The notes: generated from the sequence alone by a model not told the origin. Positions 42,467 to 52,219 are shown, numbered from the stretch's first letter. The stretch is 64,000 bases of DNA from Aliishimia sp965656085 (GCA_965656085.1 CBFHJA010000021.1:1-64000), one strand, 5' to 3'. A program made the numbers and translations.

Positions 42467-44827
42467 TCAGAACTGCGTGCTGAGCGTGAGGTCGAACTGC
42501 TGCTCCTTGTCGAAGACTTCCTTCTGCAGCGCTTCGGAGAAGTTGAAGCGCAGCGGCCCGACCGGGGTTTCCCACAGAATGGAGACACCGATCACATGCC
42601 GTGCCGATCCGCTTGCGCCGACGACATTGGGGCTGCCCCCGGTATTCACATCATCAATGTTCCACAGGTTGCCGATGTCATAGAACAGGCCCCCGCGAAT
42701 GCCGTATTCCTCGGGCAGACCCAACGGGAACTCTGCATCAAAGCGCAGAACCGCGAAGTAATTGCCGCCGATCGCGTCGTCGATGCCGTTGGCCGCATCG
42801 ACCTCGCGTGGCCCGATCCCGGCAGGCTCGAAGCCACGCATGATCGACGGGTTCAGGATATAGCGGTCGGTCACACGATTAGTCCCGCTGCCCCAGCTCA
42901 GCGCCCCGGCCTCCAGCGTGGCGCGCAGGGTGACCTCCTCGTTGAAGGCCAGTGTCTGGCCCACGACACGCATGGAGGTCTTGACGAACTCGTTGTCGCC
43001 TCCGAGCCCGGCAAAGTCTTGACCGATTTCGAAAAGCACGCCGGCATTGGGGTTCAGCCCCGTTCTCCTGCTGTCATATGTATAGCGATAGCCAAGCGAG
43101 CTGGCATAGCGCTCGCCGGAATCAATTTCCGAGGAAATGATCGGCCCGCTCTCATCCACGTCGCGGCGCTTCATGTCCACCACGTCGAGCGTGTAGTTGA
43201 ACCCCAGCCGCCCGTTCTCGCTGACCGGAAAGGCGATCGAGGGCGAGAAGACCAGCTTTTCGAAATCATAGGTGACGAAGGTGGAGGTGTTGTCGGTGAA
43301 ATTCAGCTGCAGCCCAAACTCCAGATCACGCCCGAGCAGCGCGGGCTCGACGAAGGTGAAGCCGGTGTTCTGCGACTCTTCGGCGGTGGAGAGGTTCAGC
43401 GTGAGCCGCTGGCCACGACCGAGGAAGTTGTTCTCCGAGAACTGCACCGCGAGGCCAAAGCCGGAGTTGTTGGAATAGGTGCCGCCGAAAGTGAAGGCGC
43501 CGGTGGGTTGTTCGACCACGTCCACATCGACGATGACCTGATCGGGCCGCGAGCCCTCCCGGGCGTTGACCTCGGCAGTCTCGAAATAGTCCAGCGCCCG
43601 GATACGCTCGGCGCTCTCGCGGATTTCACGCGGGTTGAACGGATCGCCCTCGACGATGCGGAACTGGCGGCGGACCACCCGGTCGAGCGTGGTGGTGTTG
43701 CCCTCGATATCAATGCGCTCAACGAAGACCCGGGGGCCGCGGCTGAGCACATATTCGATGTCGAGCGTGAGCGTGCGGTCGTTGCGGGTCACTCGCGGCT
43801 CCACCCGCAAAAAGTCGATCCCCTCGCGCACGGCGAGGCGCTCCATGCGTGCGATGTCGTTCTCGACGATGGTGGGCGAATAGACGATGTTGCTGCGCGC
43901 CTTCATCGCGGCTGCAAAGATGGCTTCGTCGGCCTCGGGCACCTCGCTGCGCACGGTGACCCCGCCGAAGCGGAATTGCTGGCCTTCTTGTACGTTGAAG
44001 ACAAGGAAGAAACCGTCACGCTCGCGGGTCAGCTCGGCATTGACCGAATTGGTTCGGAAATCGATATAGCCCCGGCTGAGATAGAAATCGCGGAGCACTT
44101 GCTTGTCGAACTCGACGCGGTCCTCGACCAGCGTGTCCGAGCGCACGAAGGACCGAAACAGGCCGGCCTGCTTTGTATTGAGCACCCGGCGCAAACGGCG
44201 GTCGGAATAAACCCGGTTACCCACGAAGCTCAGCCGCTCGATTTCAACCAGATCGCCCTCGAAAATCTCGAAGACCACATCGACGCGGTTGTCGGAGCGG
44301 CGGATCACGCGCGGGATCACACGGGCCGCGATACGCCCGTCATTGGCATAGGCTTCGGCCACCGCGGCGGCGTCGCGTTCGATCTGGGCGGGGTTGTAGA
44401 CGCGGCGCTCGGTGGAGCCGGTCAGCGCGGCGAGCGCGTCATCGTCGATCCGGCGATTGCCCTCGTAGCTGATCCGGTTGATCGTCGGAAACTCGACCAC
44501 GGTGATGCGCAGGGTGTTGCCGCGCGGCTCGATCTCGACGCTTTCGAACAGACCCGAGCGTTGCAGATTCTGCTGGGCTGCGTTGACCTGCCCGCCGGTG
44601 ACGGTCTCGCCACGGGCGATCCCGGCGGTGCGCAGGATGGCCGCATCACCGATCCGCTGGTTGCCCTCGATGTCCACATTTGTGAAACGATAGCTCTGCG
44701 CGTCTGCCACGCTGGCCAGAAGCGCCAGCACCAGAGTGGCCAGACAGGTGGCGATCCACCCGGTATAGCCCTGTTTCGCCTGCAGCCCGCGCACCACCGT
44801 GTGCGCTCTAAATCCACCACTTGCCAT
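42467..44827 (-). CDS. bamA: Outer-membrane assembly factor BamA
   Basis: BamA inserts beta-barrel proteins into the outer membrane. The 786-residue protein has a signal peptide cut near residue 43 (ASVADA-QS). Five POTRA domains follow (to about residue 430), then a 16-strand barrel ending in the C-terminal Phe motif LTLSTQF. Length is typical. It lies downstream of rseP, but a 41-residue protein gene and a hairpin intervene. A very long opposite-strand frame is a codon-bias shadow. Confidence 0.98.
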   Translation of the reverse strand: MASGGFRAHTVVRGLQAKQGYTGWIATCLATLVLALLASVADAQSYRFTNVDIEGNQRIGDAAILRTAGIARGETVTGGQVNAAQQNLQRSGLFESVEIEPRGNTLRITVVEFPTINRISYEGNRRIDDDALAALTGSTERRVYNPAQIERDAAAVAEAYANDGRIAARVIPRVIRRSDNRVDVVFEIFEGDLVEIERLSFVGNRVYSDRRLRRVLNTKQAGLFRSFVRSDTLVEDRVEFDKQVLRDFYLSRGYIDFRTNSVNAELTRERDGFFLVFNVQEGQQFRFGGVTVRSEVPEADEAIFAAAMKARSNIVYSPTIVENDIARMERLAVREGIDFLRVEPRVTRNDRTLTLDIEYVLSRGPRVFVERIDIEGNTTTLDRVVRRQFRIVEGDPFNPREIRESAERIRALDYFETAEVNAREGSRPDQVIVDVDVVEQPTGAFTFGGTYSNNSGFGLAVQFSENNFLGRGQRLTLNLSTAEESQNTGFTFVEPALLGRDLEFGLQLNFTDNTSTFVTYDFEKLVFSPSIAFPVSENGRLGFNYTLDVVDMKRRDVDESGPIISSEIDSGERYASSLGYRYTYDSRRTGLNPNAGVLFEIGQDFAGLGGDNEFVKTSMRVVGQTLAFNEEVTLRATLEAGALSWGSGTNRVTDRYILNPSIMRGFEPAGIGPREVDAANGIDDAIGGNYFAVLRFDAEFPLGLPEEYGIRGGLFYDIGNLWNIDDVNTGGSPNVVGASGSARHVIGVSILWETPVGPLRFNFSEALQKEVFDKEQQFDLTLSTQF

Positions 44828-44886
44828 GACATGTCCCAGCCAATTTTTATTGCGTCCGTCAGTAGCCGGAATGCCCGGTCATGTCA

Positions 44887-44926
44887 AAACGCCAAACGGC
44901 CCACGCGGGTGGTCCGCCGGGCCGTT
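44887..44926 (-). terminator. Terminator candidate after the 41-residue protein gene
   Basis: AACGGCCC (44895-44902) and GGGCCGTT (44919-44926) pair perfectly. On the minus strand the stem is followed by GTTTGGCGTTTTG. It lies 70 bases after the small gene and about 60 bases before bamA. Confidence 0.65.
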
Positions 44927-44995
44927 GTTGCCGCTATGACGCGGCCGGTTTGCCAGTCTGTCGCCTAGAACGTCGCGCGCGTCTCGAAATGCGCG

Positions 44996-45121
44996 TCAGA
45001 GCGAGCCGAGCCACGCGCCGAACATCAGCGCGAGAAAGATTGTTGCGACGTAGAGAAACCGATCCCAGTTCAGCATCATCACGAGGCTCAGTCCACGATA
45101 TCCATTGGTCAGGGTCTGCAT
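44996..45121 (-). CDS. 41-residue membrane protein between rseP and bamA
   Basis: The frame encodes a 41-residue protein, MQTLTNGYRGLSLVMMLNWD followed by one hydrophobic helix (FLYVATIFLALMFGAWLGSL). I recognise this kind of sequence (NGYRGLSL, NWDR, GAWLGSL) as a small unnamed membrane protein of Rhodobacteraceae. No clear Shine-Dalgarno precedes the ATG. A hairpin with a T-rich tail follows, so it may form its own transcript between rseP and bamA. Function unknown; a link to envelope assembly is only positional. Confidence 0.6.
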   Translation of the reverse strand: MQTLTNGYRGLSLVMMLNWDRFLYVATIFLALMFGAWLGSL

Positions 45122-45246
45122 GAGTCAGGTCACTTTTGCTACTTTGTGCCACCGTGGCGCACAAATGCGGCAAGGGTTTACCCCGAATGTGACGAAATCA
45201 GGGCATTTGCCCGGGCCCACGCGCCCACACGCCTATGCAGACTTGC

Positions 45247-46596
45247 TCATGGACAGCGGAAATCGTTGTAGAGCGCGAAGATCATCAGGCTCAGAACCAT
45301 TGTCAGACCCAAGGTCATCAGCACGCGCAGCGCCGCATCGCTCGGCGGGCGGCCCGCGACGGCCTCGTAGGCGTAGAACACAAGATGCCCACCATCCAGC
45401 GCCGGGATCGGGAACAAGTTCAAAAGCCCCACCGCAGTCGAGAGCACGGCGATGAACACCACGAAATTCAGCGCACCCTGGCTCGCCATCTGCCCGGAGA
45501 CCTGCGCGATTCCCACCGGACCGCTGAGATTACAGGTGCCGATATTGCCCGCGATCATGTGCCAAAGCCCGGAGATCGAGCCTGTGATGATCTCGCCGAC
45601 CCGCTCGACGCCGCGCACCACCGCCGCGCCCGGCCCCAGCGTTTCGGTGGCCGGCGCGAAGCTCAGACCCGAGGCCACGCCGATGCGCCACTCGGTGCGA
45701 AAGCCGCCATCGTCCTGCGGCTCATCCACCCGCTTGGGCGTCAGCGCGAAGGACAGCGTCTCTCCGCCGCGCCACACAGTCAGATCGAGCGTGCGGCCCT
45801 CAGAGCTTTCCACCGCGTTCTTAAGCTCGGTGAAAGTATAGACCGGCGTGCCGTCAATTGCGGTGATCACATCCCCGGTCTCCAGCCCCGAGGCCATCGC
45901 CGCGCTTTGCGCCGCGAGCCCGGCAACCATGGGCGGCATGAAATGCGCATCCTCAACCGTCGTGACCCGCCCGTTCCGCTCGACCTCGTAGGTAAGCGTT
46001 TCGCTGATCGGCAGCGCGTCGAGATACTCGCCATAAATCTCGTCCTCGGTGCTCGGGAAGGCGTTGCCGTTGATCGCGAGGATCACATCGCCTTCCTGAA
46101 GCCCACGGTTTTCAACCGGCAGAGGCTCAAGCGTGCCAACGGTCAGCGGGTCGCGCGCTTGGCCCGAATTCATCGCAACCAGCGCGAAAATGAGGATCGA
46201 CAGCACGAAATTGAACACCGGCCCGGCGGCCACCGTCGCCGTCCGCGCCCAGAGCGGCGCGCCGTGCATCGTGGCCCGCAGCGCCTCCGGGTCGGCCTCT
46301 GCCGCCGCCATCGCGTCCTCGTCCTTGCCCGAGGCGGCATTGGCATCGCCGGCAAATTTCACATAGCCGCCAAACGGGAGCGCCGCGACCTGCCATTGCG
46401 TGCCGTGCTTGTCCGTACGCGCAAACAACACCGGGCCAAAGCCGATGGAAAACACATCCGCCTTGATGCCCGACCAACGCCCGACGATGTAATGGCCGTA
46501 TTCGTGGATCGCCACGATCACCGACAGCGCCAGAATGAAGGCCAGAATCGTCCAGATGAGCCCGCCGAACTGCGGGAGCAGTGCCATAATATCCAA
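45247..46596 (-). CDS. rseP: Site-2 intramembrane protease RseP
   Basis: RseP cleaves membrane-bound anti-sigma factors and signal-peptide remnants. The 449-residue zinc metalloprotease has HEYGH at residues 31-35 in the first membrane helix and two PDZ segments (about 125-290). The second metal motif NLFPIPALDGGH lies near residue 400. It follows dxr by four bases. The 125 bases between its stop and the small membrane protein gene hold a TTGTGC/GCACAA hairpin (about 45144-45165) that may end transcription. Confidence 0.96.
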   Translation of the reverse strand: MDIMALLPQFGGLIWTILAFILALSVIVAIHEYGHYIVGRWSGIKADVFSIGFGPVLFARTDKHGTQWQVAALPFGGYVKFAGDANAASGKDEDAMAAAEADPEALRATMHGAPLWARTATVAAGPVFNFVLSILIFALVAMNSGQARDPLTVGTLEPLPVENRGLQEGDVILAINGNAFPSTEDEIYGEYLDALPISETLTYEVERNGRVTTVEDAHFMPPMVAGLAAQSAAMASGLETGDVITAIDGTPVYTFTELKNAVESSEGRTLDLTVWRGGETLSFALTPKRVDEPQDDGGFRTEWRIGVASGLSFAPATETLGPGAAVVRGVERVGEIITGSISGLWHMIAGNIGTCNLSGPVGIAQVSGQMASQGALNFVVFIAVLSTAVGLLNLFPIPALDGGHLVFYAYEAVAGRPPSDAALRVLMTLGLTMVLSLMIFALYNDFRCP

Positions 46597-46600
46597 AAAT

Positions 46601-47782
46601 CTACCCTGTCTGCTCTTCGATCACGCCGCGCGCGGCCTTTCTAGCGAGATGGTCCACCCGGGCCACGTTATCAAGTGTCATTGGGGCATCAATGAGACCT
46701 TCGAGGGCCGCTTCCATGCCCAGAACCTCCTCGACGACCCCGGCCATGCGGGTGAAATTGATCCGCCCGGCGATGAACCCGTCGAGCGCTGTTTCCTTCG
46801 CGGCGTTGAACACCGCGCCCGCCAGACCGCGCCGCTCCATCACTTCGCGCGCGAGCCGCAGCGCGGGCCAGCGGGTCTCGCAGGGCGCGCGGAAGGTGAA
46901 TTGGCCGAGCTTCGCGAGATCAAGCCGTTCGACCGGCAGATCGAGCCGTTCGGGATGGTGCAGCGCAAAGCCGATCGCGTGGCGCATATCGGGCGGGCCG
47001 ACATGGGCCATGAGCGCGCCATCGCGGAACCCCACCAGCGCGTGGATCATCGATTCGGGATGCACGATCACTTCGATCTGGCTTGGCGCGACCCCGAAAT
47101 ATTCTCGCGTTTCAATGAGTTCGAGGGCTTTGTTAAACATGGAGGCCGAGTCGATCGTGATCCGCTGGCCCATGTCCCAATTGGGATGCGCCGAGGCCTG
47201 CGCCAGCGTCGCGCCCGCCAGATCCTCCAAGGGCCAGTCGCGAAACGCGCCACCCGAGGCGGTGATGATCACCCGCTCCACCGCGTCCATATCCTCGCCG
47301 ATCAGCGCCTGAAACACCGCCGAATGTTCGCTGTCCACCGGCAGAAGCTGCCCGCCATGCTGCCGCGCGGTCTCTAGCACCAGCGCACCCGCACAGACGA
47401 GCGATTCCTTGTTGGCCAGCGCCAGTGTCGCGCCCTGCTCCAACGCCTTGAGCCCCGGTGCGAGCCCCGCTGCGCCGACGATGGCCGACATCACCCAATC
47501 GGCGGGACGGCTGGCCGCCTCCAAGAGCGCATCCGGCCCCGCCGCGGCTTCAATGCCGGTGCCTGCGAGCGCTTGTTGCAACATGCCCAGCTTGTCGACT
47601 TGCGCCGTAACCGCGACCTCCGCGCGAAGGCGTTTCGCATCCTCGGCCAAGAGCGCGATATTGCCCGACCCGGTCAGCGCAACCACGTCGTAAAGCTCCG
47701 GCGCGCGGGCGATCAGGTCGATGGTGTTCTGGCCGATGGAGCCGGTGGCTCCAAAGATCGAGATGCGCCGTGTCTGGGTCAC
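46601..47782 (-). CDS. dxr: DXP reductoisomerase
   Basis: Dxr converts 1-deoxyxylulose 5-phosphate to MEP, the committed step of the non-mevalonate isoprenoid pathway. The 393-residue protein has the NADPH-binding GATGSIGQNT and NKESLVCAG. The metal/active-site region DSEHSAVFQ and the flexible-loop ITASGGAFRDWP are also present. It is 24 bases after cdsA and 4 before rseP. Products feed uppS two genes upstream. Confidence 0.98.
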   Translation of the reverse strand: MTQTRRISIFGATGSIGQNTIDLIARAPELYDVVALTGSGNIALLAEDAKRLRAEVAVTAQVDKLGMLQQALAGTGIEAAAGPDALLEAASRPADWVMSAIVGAAGLAPGLKALEQGATLALANKESLVCAGALVLETARQHGGQLLPVDSEHSAVFQALIGEDMDAVERVIITASGGAFRDWPLEDLAGATLAQASAHPNWDMGQRITIDSASMFNKALELIETREYFGVAPSQIEVIVHPESMIHALVGFRDGALMAHVGPPDMRHAIGFALHHPERLDLPVERLDLAKLGQFTFRAPCETRWPALRLAREVMERRGLAGAVFNAAKETALDGFIAGRINFTRMAGVVEEVLGMEAALEGLIDAPMTLDNVARVDHLARKAARGVIEEQTG

Positions 47783-47806
47783 GTCTGGCTTGGTCCTGTC
47801 TTTTGC

Positions 47807-48610
47807 TTACTGCGGTGGCATCTGGAGCGGGAAGCCGAAGCCAAGGCTCAGCACCAGAAACGCCGCTGCCGCGCCGATCAGACCGTCGAACCGGTCGAGC
47901 ACGCCGCCATGGCCGGGGATCAGCCCGGAGCTGTCCTTAACGCCCATGCGCCGCTTGATCGCGCTCTCGGCAATATCCCCCATTTGCCCGGCGAAGGCGA
48001 GCACGACCGAGCCGAGCACCACCGCGCCCATGAGCCCCGAGCCGATGGCGAAGACCGCGCCGACCGCGCCCGCGCCGATCCAGCCCGCGATGGTGCCGGA
48101 CCATGTTTTCTTGGGGCTGATGCGGGGCCAGAATTTCGGCCCGCCGAAGCTCTTGCCCGCGAAATAGCCCATCACGTCGGAAATCACGACCAGCACCACG
48201 AGCCAGAGCAGCACGCCGATGCCGTACTCGGTCCGCACGATCCCGAGCGCATAGCCGCCCGCGCCGATCAGCAGCGCATAAGAGGCGGCGATGCGGCGGT
48301 TCTCGGGAACCTGCGCGGCCAGCGCCACGGGCGGGGCCAGCAGCGCAAGCGGCGCGTAGAGCAGCGGAAGGACCAGCGCCGCAGAGACCGCCACCGCGCC
48401 CAGCAGGCCCATTTGCCAAGCCAGCGCAGGGCGGGCGGGCGCGAGCATCCGCACCAATTCCCAGACCATCAGGCCGCAGACCACCGCCAGAAGCGCGCCG
48501 AACACCGCGCCACCATACCAGATCGCAATGAGAGCGACGGCGATCATCGCCAGCGCGGAGCCGAGCCGCGGAAGAAGGTCGCCCCACTTATCCGCGGCCC
48601 GTGCGCTCAC
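47807..48610 (-). CDS. cdsA: Phosphatidate cytidylyltransferase
   Basis: CdsA makes CDP-diacylglycerol, the precursor of membrane phospholipids. The 267-residue protein has about eight membrane helices and the full family signature SAIKRRMGVKDSSGLIPGHG with GGVLDRFD near the C-terminus. It overlaps uppS by four bases. Substrates are phosphatidate and CTP at the inner membrane. Confidence 0.97.
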   Translation of the reverse strand: MSARAADKWGDLLPRLGSALAMIAVALIAIWYGGAVFGALLAVVCGLMVWELVRMLAPARPALAWQMGLLGAVAVSAALVLPLLYAPLALLAPPVALAAQVPENRRIAASYALLIGAGGYALGIVRTEYGIGVLLWLVVLVVISDVMGYFAGKSFGGPKFWPRISPKKTWSGTIAGWIGAGAVGAVFAIGSGLMGAVVLGSVVLAFAGQMGDIAESAIKRRMGVKDSSGLIPGHGGVLDRFDGLIGAAAAFLVLSLGFGFPLQMPPQ

Positions 48611-49389
48611 GTCTTCACAGCGCCAAAGCGCCGGTCACGCTTGCCGTAGGCCGCGCAGAGCCGCCCGAACTCTTCGGCCCGGAAATCCGGCCAGAGCGTG
48701 TCAACGAACTCATATTCCGAATAGGCCGATTGCCAGAGCAGGAAGTTGGAGATGCGCGCCTCGCCGCTCGTGCGGATCACGAGGTCAGGATCTGGTAAAA
48801 CGCAAGTATCCAAGTACTTTGGGAGCGTTTCTTCATCCACATCCGCCGGGTCGAGCTTGCCATCGGCCACATCCTGCGCAAGGCGCTTGGTGGCCCGGGC
48901 CACCTCGTCGCGCCCGCCGTAATTGAGCGCGATGGTCAGGTTCATCTCGCAATTGCCCGAGGTCACCGCTTCAAGCTCGTCCATCAGCTTCACCAGGCTG
49001 GGATCGAGCCGCACCCGGTCGCCGATGAACCGTACGCAGACACCGGCCTCGAAGAGCGCGCGCGCCTCGCGGGTGATGTAGCGCCGGAACAGGCTCATGA
49101 GCCCGGCCACCTCGACCTGCGTGCGTTTCCAGTTCTCGGTCGAAAAGGCGAAGATCGTCAGGTATTTCACCCCCAGATCGGGGCAGGCCTCGACGATCTC
49201 GCGCACCCGGCGCGCCCCAGCATGGTGCCCGAACAGGCGCGGGCGCCCGCGCTGCGTGGCCCAGCGGCCATTGCCGTCCATGATGATCGCCACATGACGG
49301 GGCCCGCCTTCGGGGGCGGTCTTTGCGGGCGTGTCGGGCGCAGGGTGTCGTAGTGTATCGGGGATGAGCCGACTCCAGTTCTTCGTCAA
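48607..49389 (-). CDS. uppS: Undecaprenyl diphosphate synthase
   Basis: UppS extends farnesyl diphosphate to the C55 carrier lipid of peptidoglycan and glycan synthesis. The 260-residue cis-prenyltransferase has the catalytic Asp38 in IIMDGNGRWA and the TIFAFSTENWKR helix. The C-terminal RTSGEARISNFLLWQ is also present. An N-terminal extension of about 30 residues is longer than in E. coli, and a later start is possible. It overlaps cdsA. Confidence 0.97.
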   Translation of the reverse strand: MTKNWSRLIPDTLRHPAPDTPAKTAPEGGPRHVAIIMDGNGRWATQRGRPRLFGHHAGARRVREIVEACPDLGVKYLTIFAFSTENWKRTQVEVAGLMSLFRRYITREARALFEAGVCVRFIGDRVRLDPSLVKLMDELEAVTSGNCEMNLTIALNYGGRDEVARATKRLAQDVADGKLDPADVDEETLPKYLDTCVLPDPDLVIRTSGEARISNFLLWQSAYSEYEFVDTLWPDFRAEEFGRLCAAYGKRDRRFGAVKT

Positions 49390-49476
49390 TGGCTGCGCTC
49401 CTTGGCTGAGATGCGTGTAGCGCAGCGCGCAGCCCCCTGCCTCTTGGCCAGAACGCCGCAGAGGGATAGGGACAGG

Positions 49477-50040
49477 TTACACCTGCATGATCTCTTCTTG
49501 CTTGGTCTCGAGGGCCGAATCGACCTTCGCGATGAAGGTATCAGTCAATTCTTGCACTTCCGTTTCCCAGAATTTCTGGTCGTCCTCGGAGAGCCCATCG
49601 GCCTTGGCTTTCTTGATCTGGTCCATGCCGTCGCGCCGCACGTTGCGGATCGACACACGGCCATGCTCGGCATATTGCCCCGCGACCTTGCTGAGTTCGC
49701 GGCGACGCTCCTCGTTGAGCTCGGGGATGGGCAGCATGATGATCGTGCCGTTCAGTTGCGGGTTGATCCCCAGCCCGCTCTCGCGGATCGCTTTCTCGAC
49801 CTTGCCCACAAGGCTCTTGTCCCACACGTTGACCGTCACCATGCGCGGCTCGGGCACATTGACGGTGCCGACCTGATTGATCGGGGTTTGCTGGCCATAG
49901 GCGTCGACCATCACCGGCTCCAGCATCGAGGCCGAGGCCCGCCCGGTCCTCAAAGAGGCGAACTCGGTGCGCAGATTGGCAATCGCCCCCTCCATCCGAC
50001 GCTGCAGGTCGTCTGTATCCAGCATGAAGTCGTCTGACAT
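49477..50040 (-). CDS. frr: Ribosome recycling factor
   Basis: Frr with EF-G splits post-termination ribosomes. The 187-residue protein has the three-helix bundle and small domain, with TGRASASMLEPVMVDAYG and INPQLNGTIIMLPIPELNEERR. ATG 50040 is the family start. The gene is the first of the minus-strand frr-to-lpxB series. It is normally next to pyrH, but here a plus-strand CAP-RTX gene separates the two. Confidence 0.98.
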   Translation of the reverse strand: MSDDFMLDTDDLQRRMEGAIANLRTEFASLRTGRASASMLEPVMVDAYGQQTPINQVGTVNVPEPRMVTVNVWDKSLVGKVEKAIRESGLGINPQLNGTIIMLPIPELNEERRRELSKVAGQYAEHGRVSIRNVRRDGMDQIKKAKADGLSEDDQKFWETEVQELTDTFIAKVDSALETKQEEIMQV

Positions 50041-50327
50041 GATGTCCCTTTGCCCTGATTTTGCTCTTGCGCGCTTATAACTTGCCAGACGGGCGGCGTA
50101 CAGAACCCGTTTTCGCGTCTTGCGCGCAAGGCCGCCCGGCGGGATATGGCCGACCCGGCCCCCGCGCTTGGGCGGCGCCGCGCGCAGATCGCAGGCCGTC
50201 AAAACGGCCCATCGCCGCCCAAGTCAGGCCATGAAATACCGCTCTATACGGACACCGGAGCCAGCACGAACGTGACGGCCCGGGGCCGACGCATGGCCGT
50301 CCGGGCGCTATGGGAGAATACAGGCAG

Positions 50328-51416
50328 ATGTCAATCGCGGACCAGTACGAGCGCTATATGCTCGCCCTCATCAATGACGAACGGGCCGAGGTCGGAGCGG
50401 CCCCTCTGCGGCTTGATGTCGAACTGAACGTGGCAGCAGCGATGCACGCGCTGTGGATGCTGGAGACCGGTACGTTCTCGCATACCGGCGCGGAGGACTC
50501 GACGCCCAAGATGCGCATGGAAGCTGCCGGTTTCGACTTCGTGCCGGGCTGGGCGAGCGCCGAGAACATCGCAGTTCAGACCGAACGCGGCGCGGCGGAC
50601 ATCTGGGACGATGTGTATGACCTGCATGTGGCGCTGATGAACAGCCCCGGCCACCGGGCGAATCTGCTCAACGCCGATCTGGACTGGATCGGGCTCGGGA
50701 TCGAAGCGGCTCCCTTCGCCTATTCCAGCGGCACCTACCCGTCGGTGATCGTCACGCAGGTCTTCGCCAGCACGGCGGCCCCGACCCTGCCCGATCCCGG
50801 TCCGGTCTGGGGCACGATCCAGAACGGCTCCGGGCGCGGCGAGCGCCTTGTCGGCGACGGGGCGGGCAACGAGATCCGCGGCTGGGGCGGTCAGGACCGG
50901 ATCGACGCGCGCGGCGGCTCGGACATTGTCTATGGGGGTGCGGGCAACGATACCATCGAGCTTGGACGCGGCCACGACATCGCCCATGGCGAGCGCGGCA
51001 ATGATGTCATCGACGGCGGGCGTGGCAATGACAGTCTCCATGGCGGGATCGGCAATGACCGGCTGTTCGGCGATCGCGGCGCGGACCACCTTTATGGCGG
51101 GCATGGCAATGACCGGCTGCATGGCCGCCAGGCGCCCGATGTGCTGGAGGGCGGGCCCGGCGACGATGTGCTGATCGGCGGCGGACAGCGCGATGTGTTC
51201 GTGTTCCTGCGCGGCGGCGACAATGACCGCATCCTCGATTTCCGCGACAATACCGACACGATCGACCTCAGCGATTTCGGGTTCGAAACGCGCGGCGAGG
51301 CGATGGGCTTCGCGCGCCAGGTGGGCGCGGATGTGGTGTTCGATTTCGGCGGCGGCGATACGCTGACCATCGTGACCGAAACGCGCGGCGTGCTGACAGA
51401 CGATCTGATCGTGTGA
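50328..51416 (+). CDS. CAP-domain protein with RTX calcium repeats
   Basis: This is a 362-residue predicted secreted protein. Residues about 5-150 form a CAP/SCP domain (LALINDERAEVGAAPL, GTFSHTG, MNSPGHRANLL). From about 175 to 290 come RTX nonapeptides (GGAGNDTIE, GGIGNDRLF, GGPGDDVLIGG) that bind calcium. The C-terminus DDLIV is typical of type I export; there is no N-terminal signal peptide. No T1SS genes are nearby. An ATG at 50310 is also possible, but the second ATG has GGGAG upstream. It lies between pyrH and frr on the opposite strand. Confidence 0.88.
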   Translation: MSIADQYERYMLALINDERAEVGAAPLRLDVELNVAAAMHALWMLETGTFSHTGAEDSTPKMRMEAAGFDFVPGWASAENIAVQTERGAADIWDDVYDLHVALMNSPGHRANLLNADLDWIGLGIEAAPFAYSSGTYPSVIVTQVFASTAAPTLPDPGPVWGTIQNGSGRGERLVGDGAGNEIRGWGGQDRIDARGGSDIVYGGAGNDTIELGRGHDIAHGERGNDVIDGGRGNDSLHGGIGNDRLFGDRGADHLYGGHGNDRLHGRQAPDVLEGGPGDDVLIGGGQRDVFVFLRGGDNDRILDFRDNTDTIDLSDFGFETRGEAMGFARQVGADVVFDFGGGDTLTIVTETRGVLTDDLIV

Positions 51417-51496
51417 GGCAAGGCATTTCGCCTTGGCGGTGCCAAGGCGACCGGAAGGCGCGCGTTTATGGCCGCTCCCCCGGGCCCTTGCCCGGA

Positions 51497-52219
51497 TCAG
51501 TCCTGCACGCGCGTGTAGGTGCCCTGCCCCGACAGGATGCCCTTGAACCCACCCGGCTCGTCCAGCGAGAAGACGATGATCGGCAGGTTGTTGTCGCGCG
51601 CGAGCGCAATCGCCGAGGCGTCCATGACGTTCAGCCGCTTGGCCAGAACCTCGTCATAGGTCACCTTGTCATAGCGCACCGCATCCGCGTGCTTGATCGG
51701 GTCCTTGTCATAGACCCCATCGACCTTCGTGCCCTTGAAGATCGCCTCGCAATTCATCTCGTTGGCACGCAGCGTGGCGGCGGTGTCGGTGGTGAAATAC
51801 GGGTTCCCGGTCCCGGCGGCGAAGATGCACACGCGCTTTTTCTCCAGATGGCGCACGGCGCGGCGGCGGATATAGGGCTCGGCGACCTCGTTCATGGTGA
51901 TCGCGGAGATCACGCGGGTGAACACGCCCAACTCTTCCAGCGCCGATTGCATCGCCAGCGCGTTCATCACCGTCGCCAGCATGCCCATATAATCGGCGGT
52001 GGTGCGCTCCATCCCCTGCGCCGAGCCTTGCAGCCCGCGGAAGATGTTCCCGCCGCCGATCACCATGCAGATCTCCACACCAAGTTCGTGGACCGATAGC
52101 ACTTCTTCGGCGATCCGCTGCACGGTCGGCGGGTGCAGACCGTAGCCCTGATCGCCCATCAGCGCCTCTCCGGAGATTTTCAGCAGGACCCGTTTGAACT
52201 TCACCTCGGCCTCGGTCAT
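51497..52219 (-). CDS. pyrH: UMP kinase
   Basis: PyrH phosphorylates UMP to UDP. The 240-residue protein belongs to the amino-acid kinase fold, with LLKISGEALMG, MVIGGGNIFRG and the FAAGTGNPYFTTDTAA segment. ATG 52219 is preceded by GGAGAG seven bases upstream; a long extension to 52549 has no family similarity. rpsB and tsf, often upstream, are absent. miaA is divergent across 99 bases instead. Confidence 0.98.
   Translation of the reverse strand: MTEAEVKFKRVLLKISGEALMGDQGYGLHPPTVQRIAEEVLSVHELGVEICMVIGGGNIFRGLQGSAQGMERTTADYMGMLATVMNALAMQSALEELGVFTRVISAITMNEVAEPYIRRRAVRHLEKKRVCIFAAGTGNPYFTTDTAATLRANEMNCEAIFKGTKVDGVYDKDPIKHADAVRYDKVTYDEVLAKRLNVMDASAIALARDNNLPIIVFSLDEPGGFKGILSGQGTYTRVQD

Noticed and set aside
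42596..44968. A 790-codon open frame opposite bamA
   Set aside because: It is antisense to an unmistakable BamA and arises from high-GC codon bias; its product has no domain and unnatural His/Asp/Gly-rich composition.
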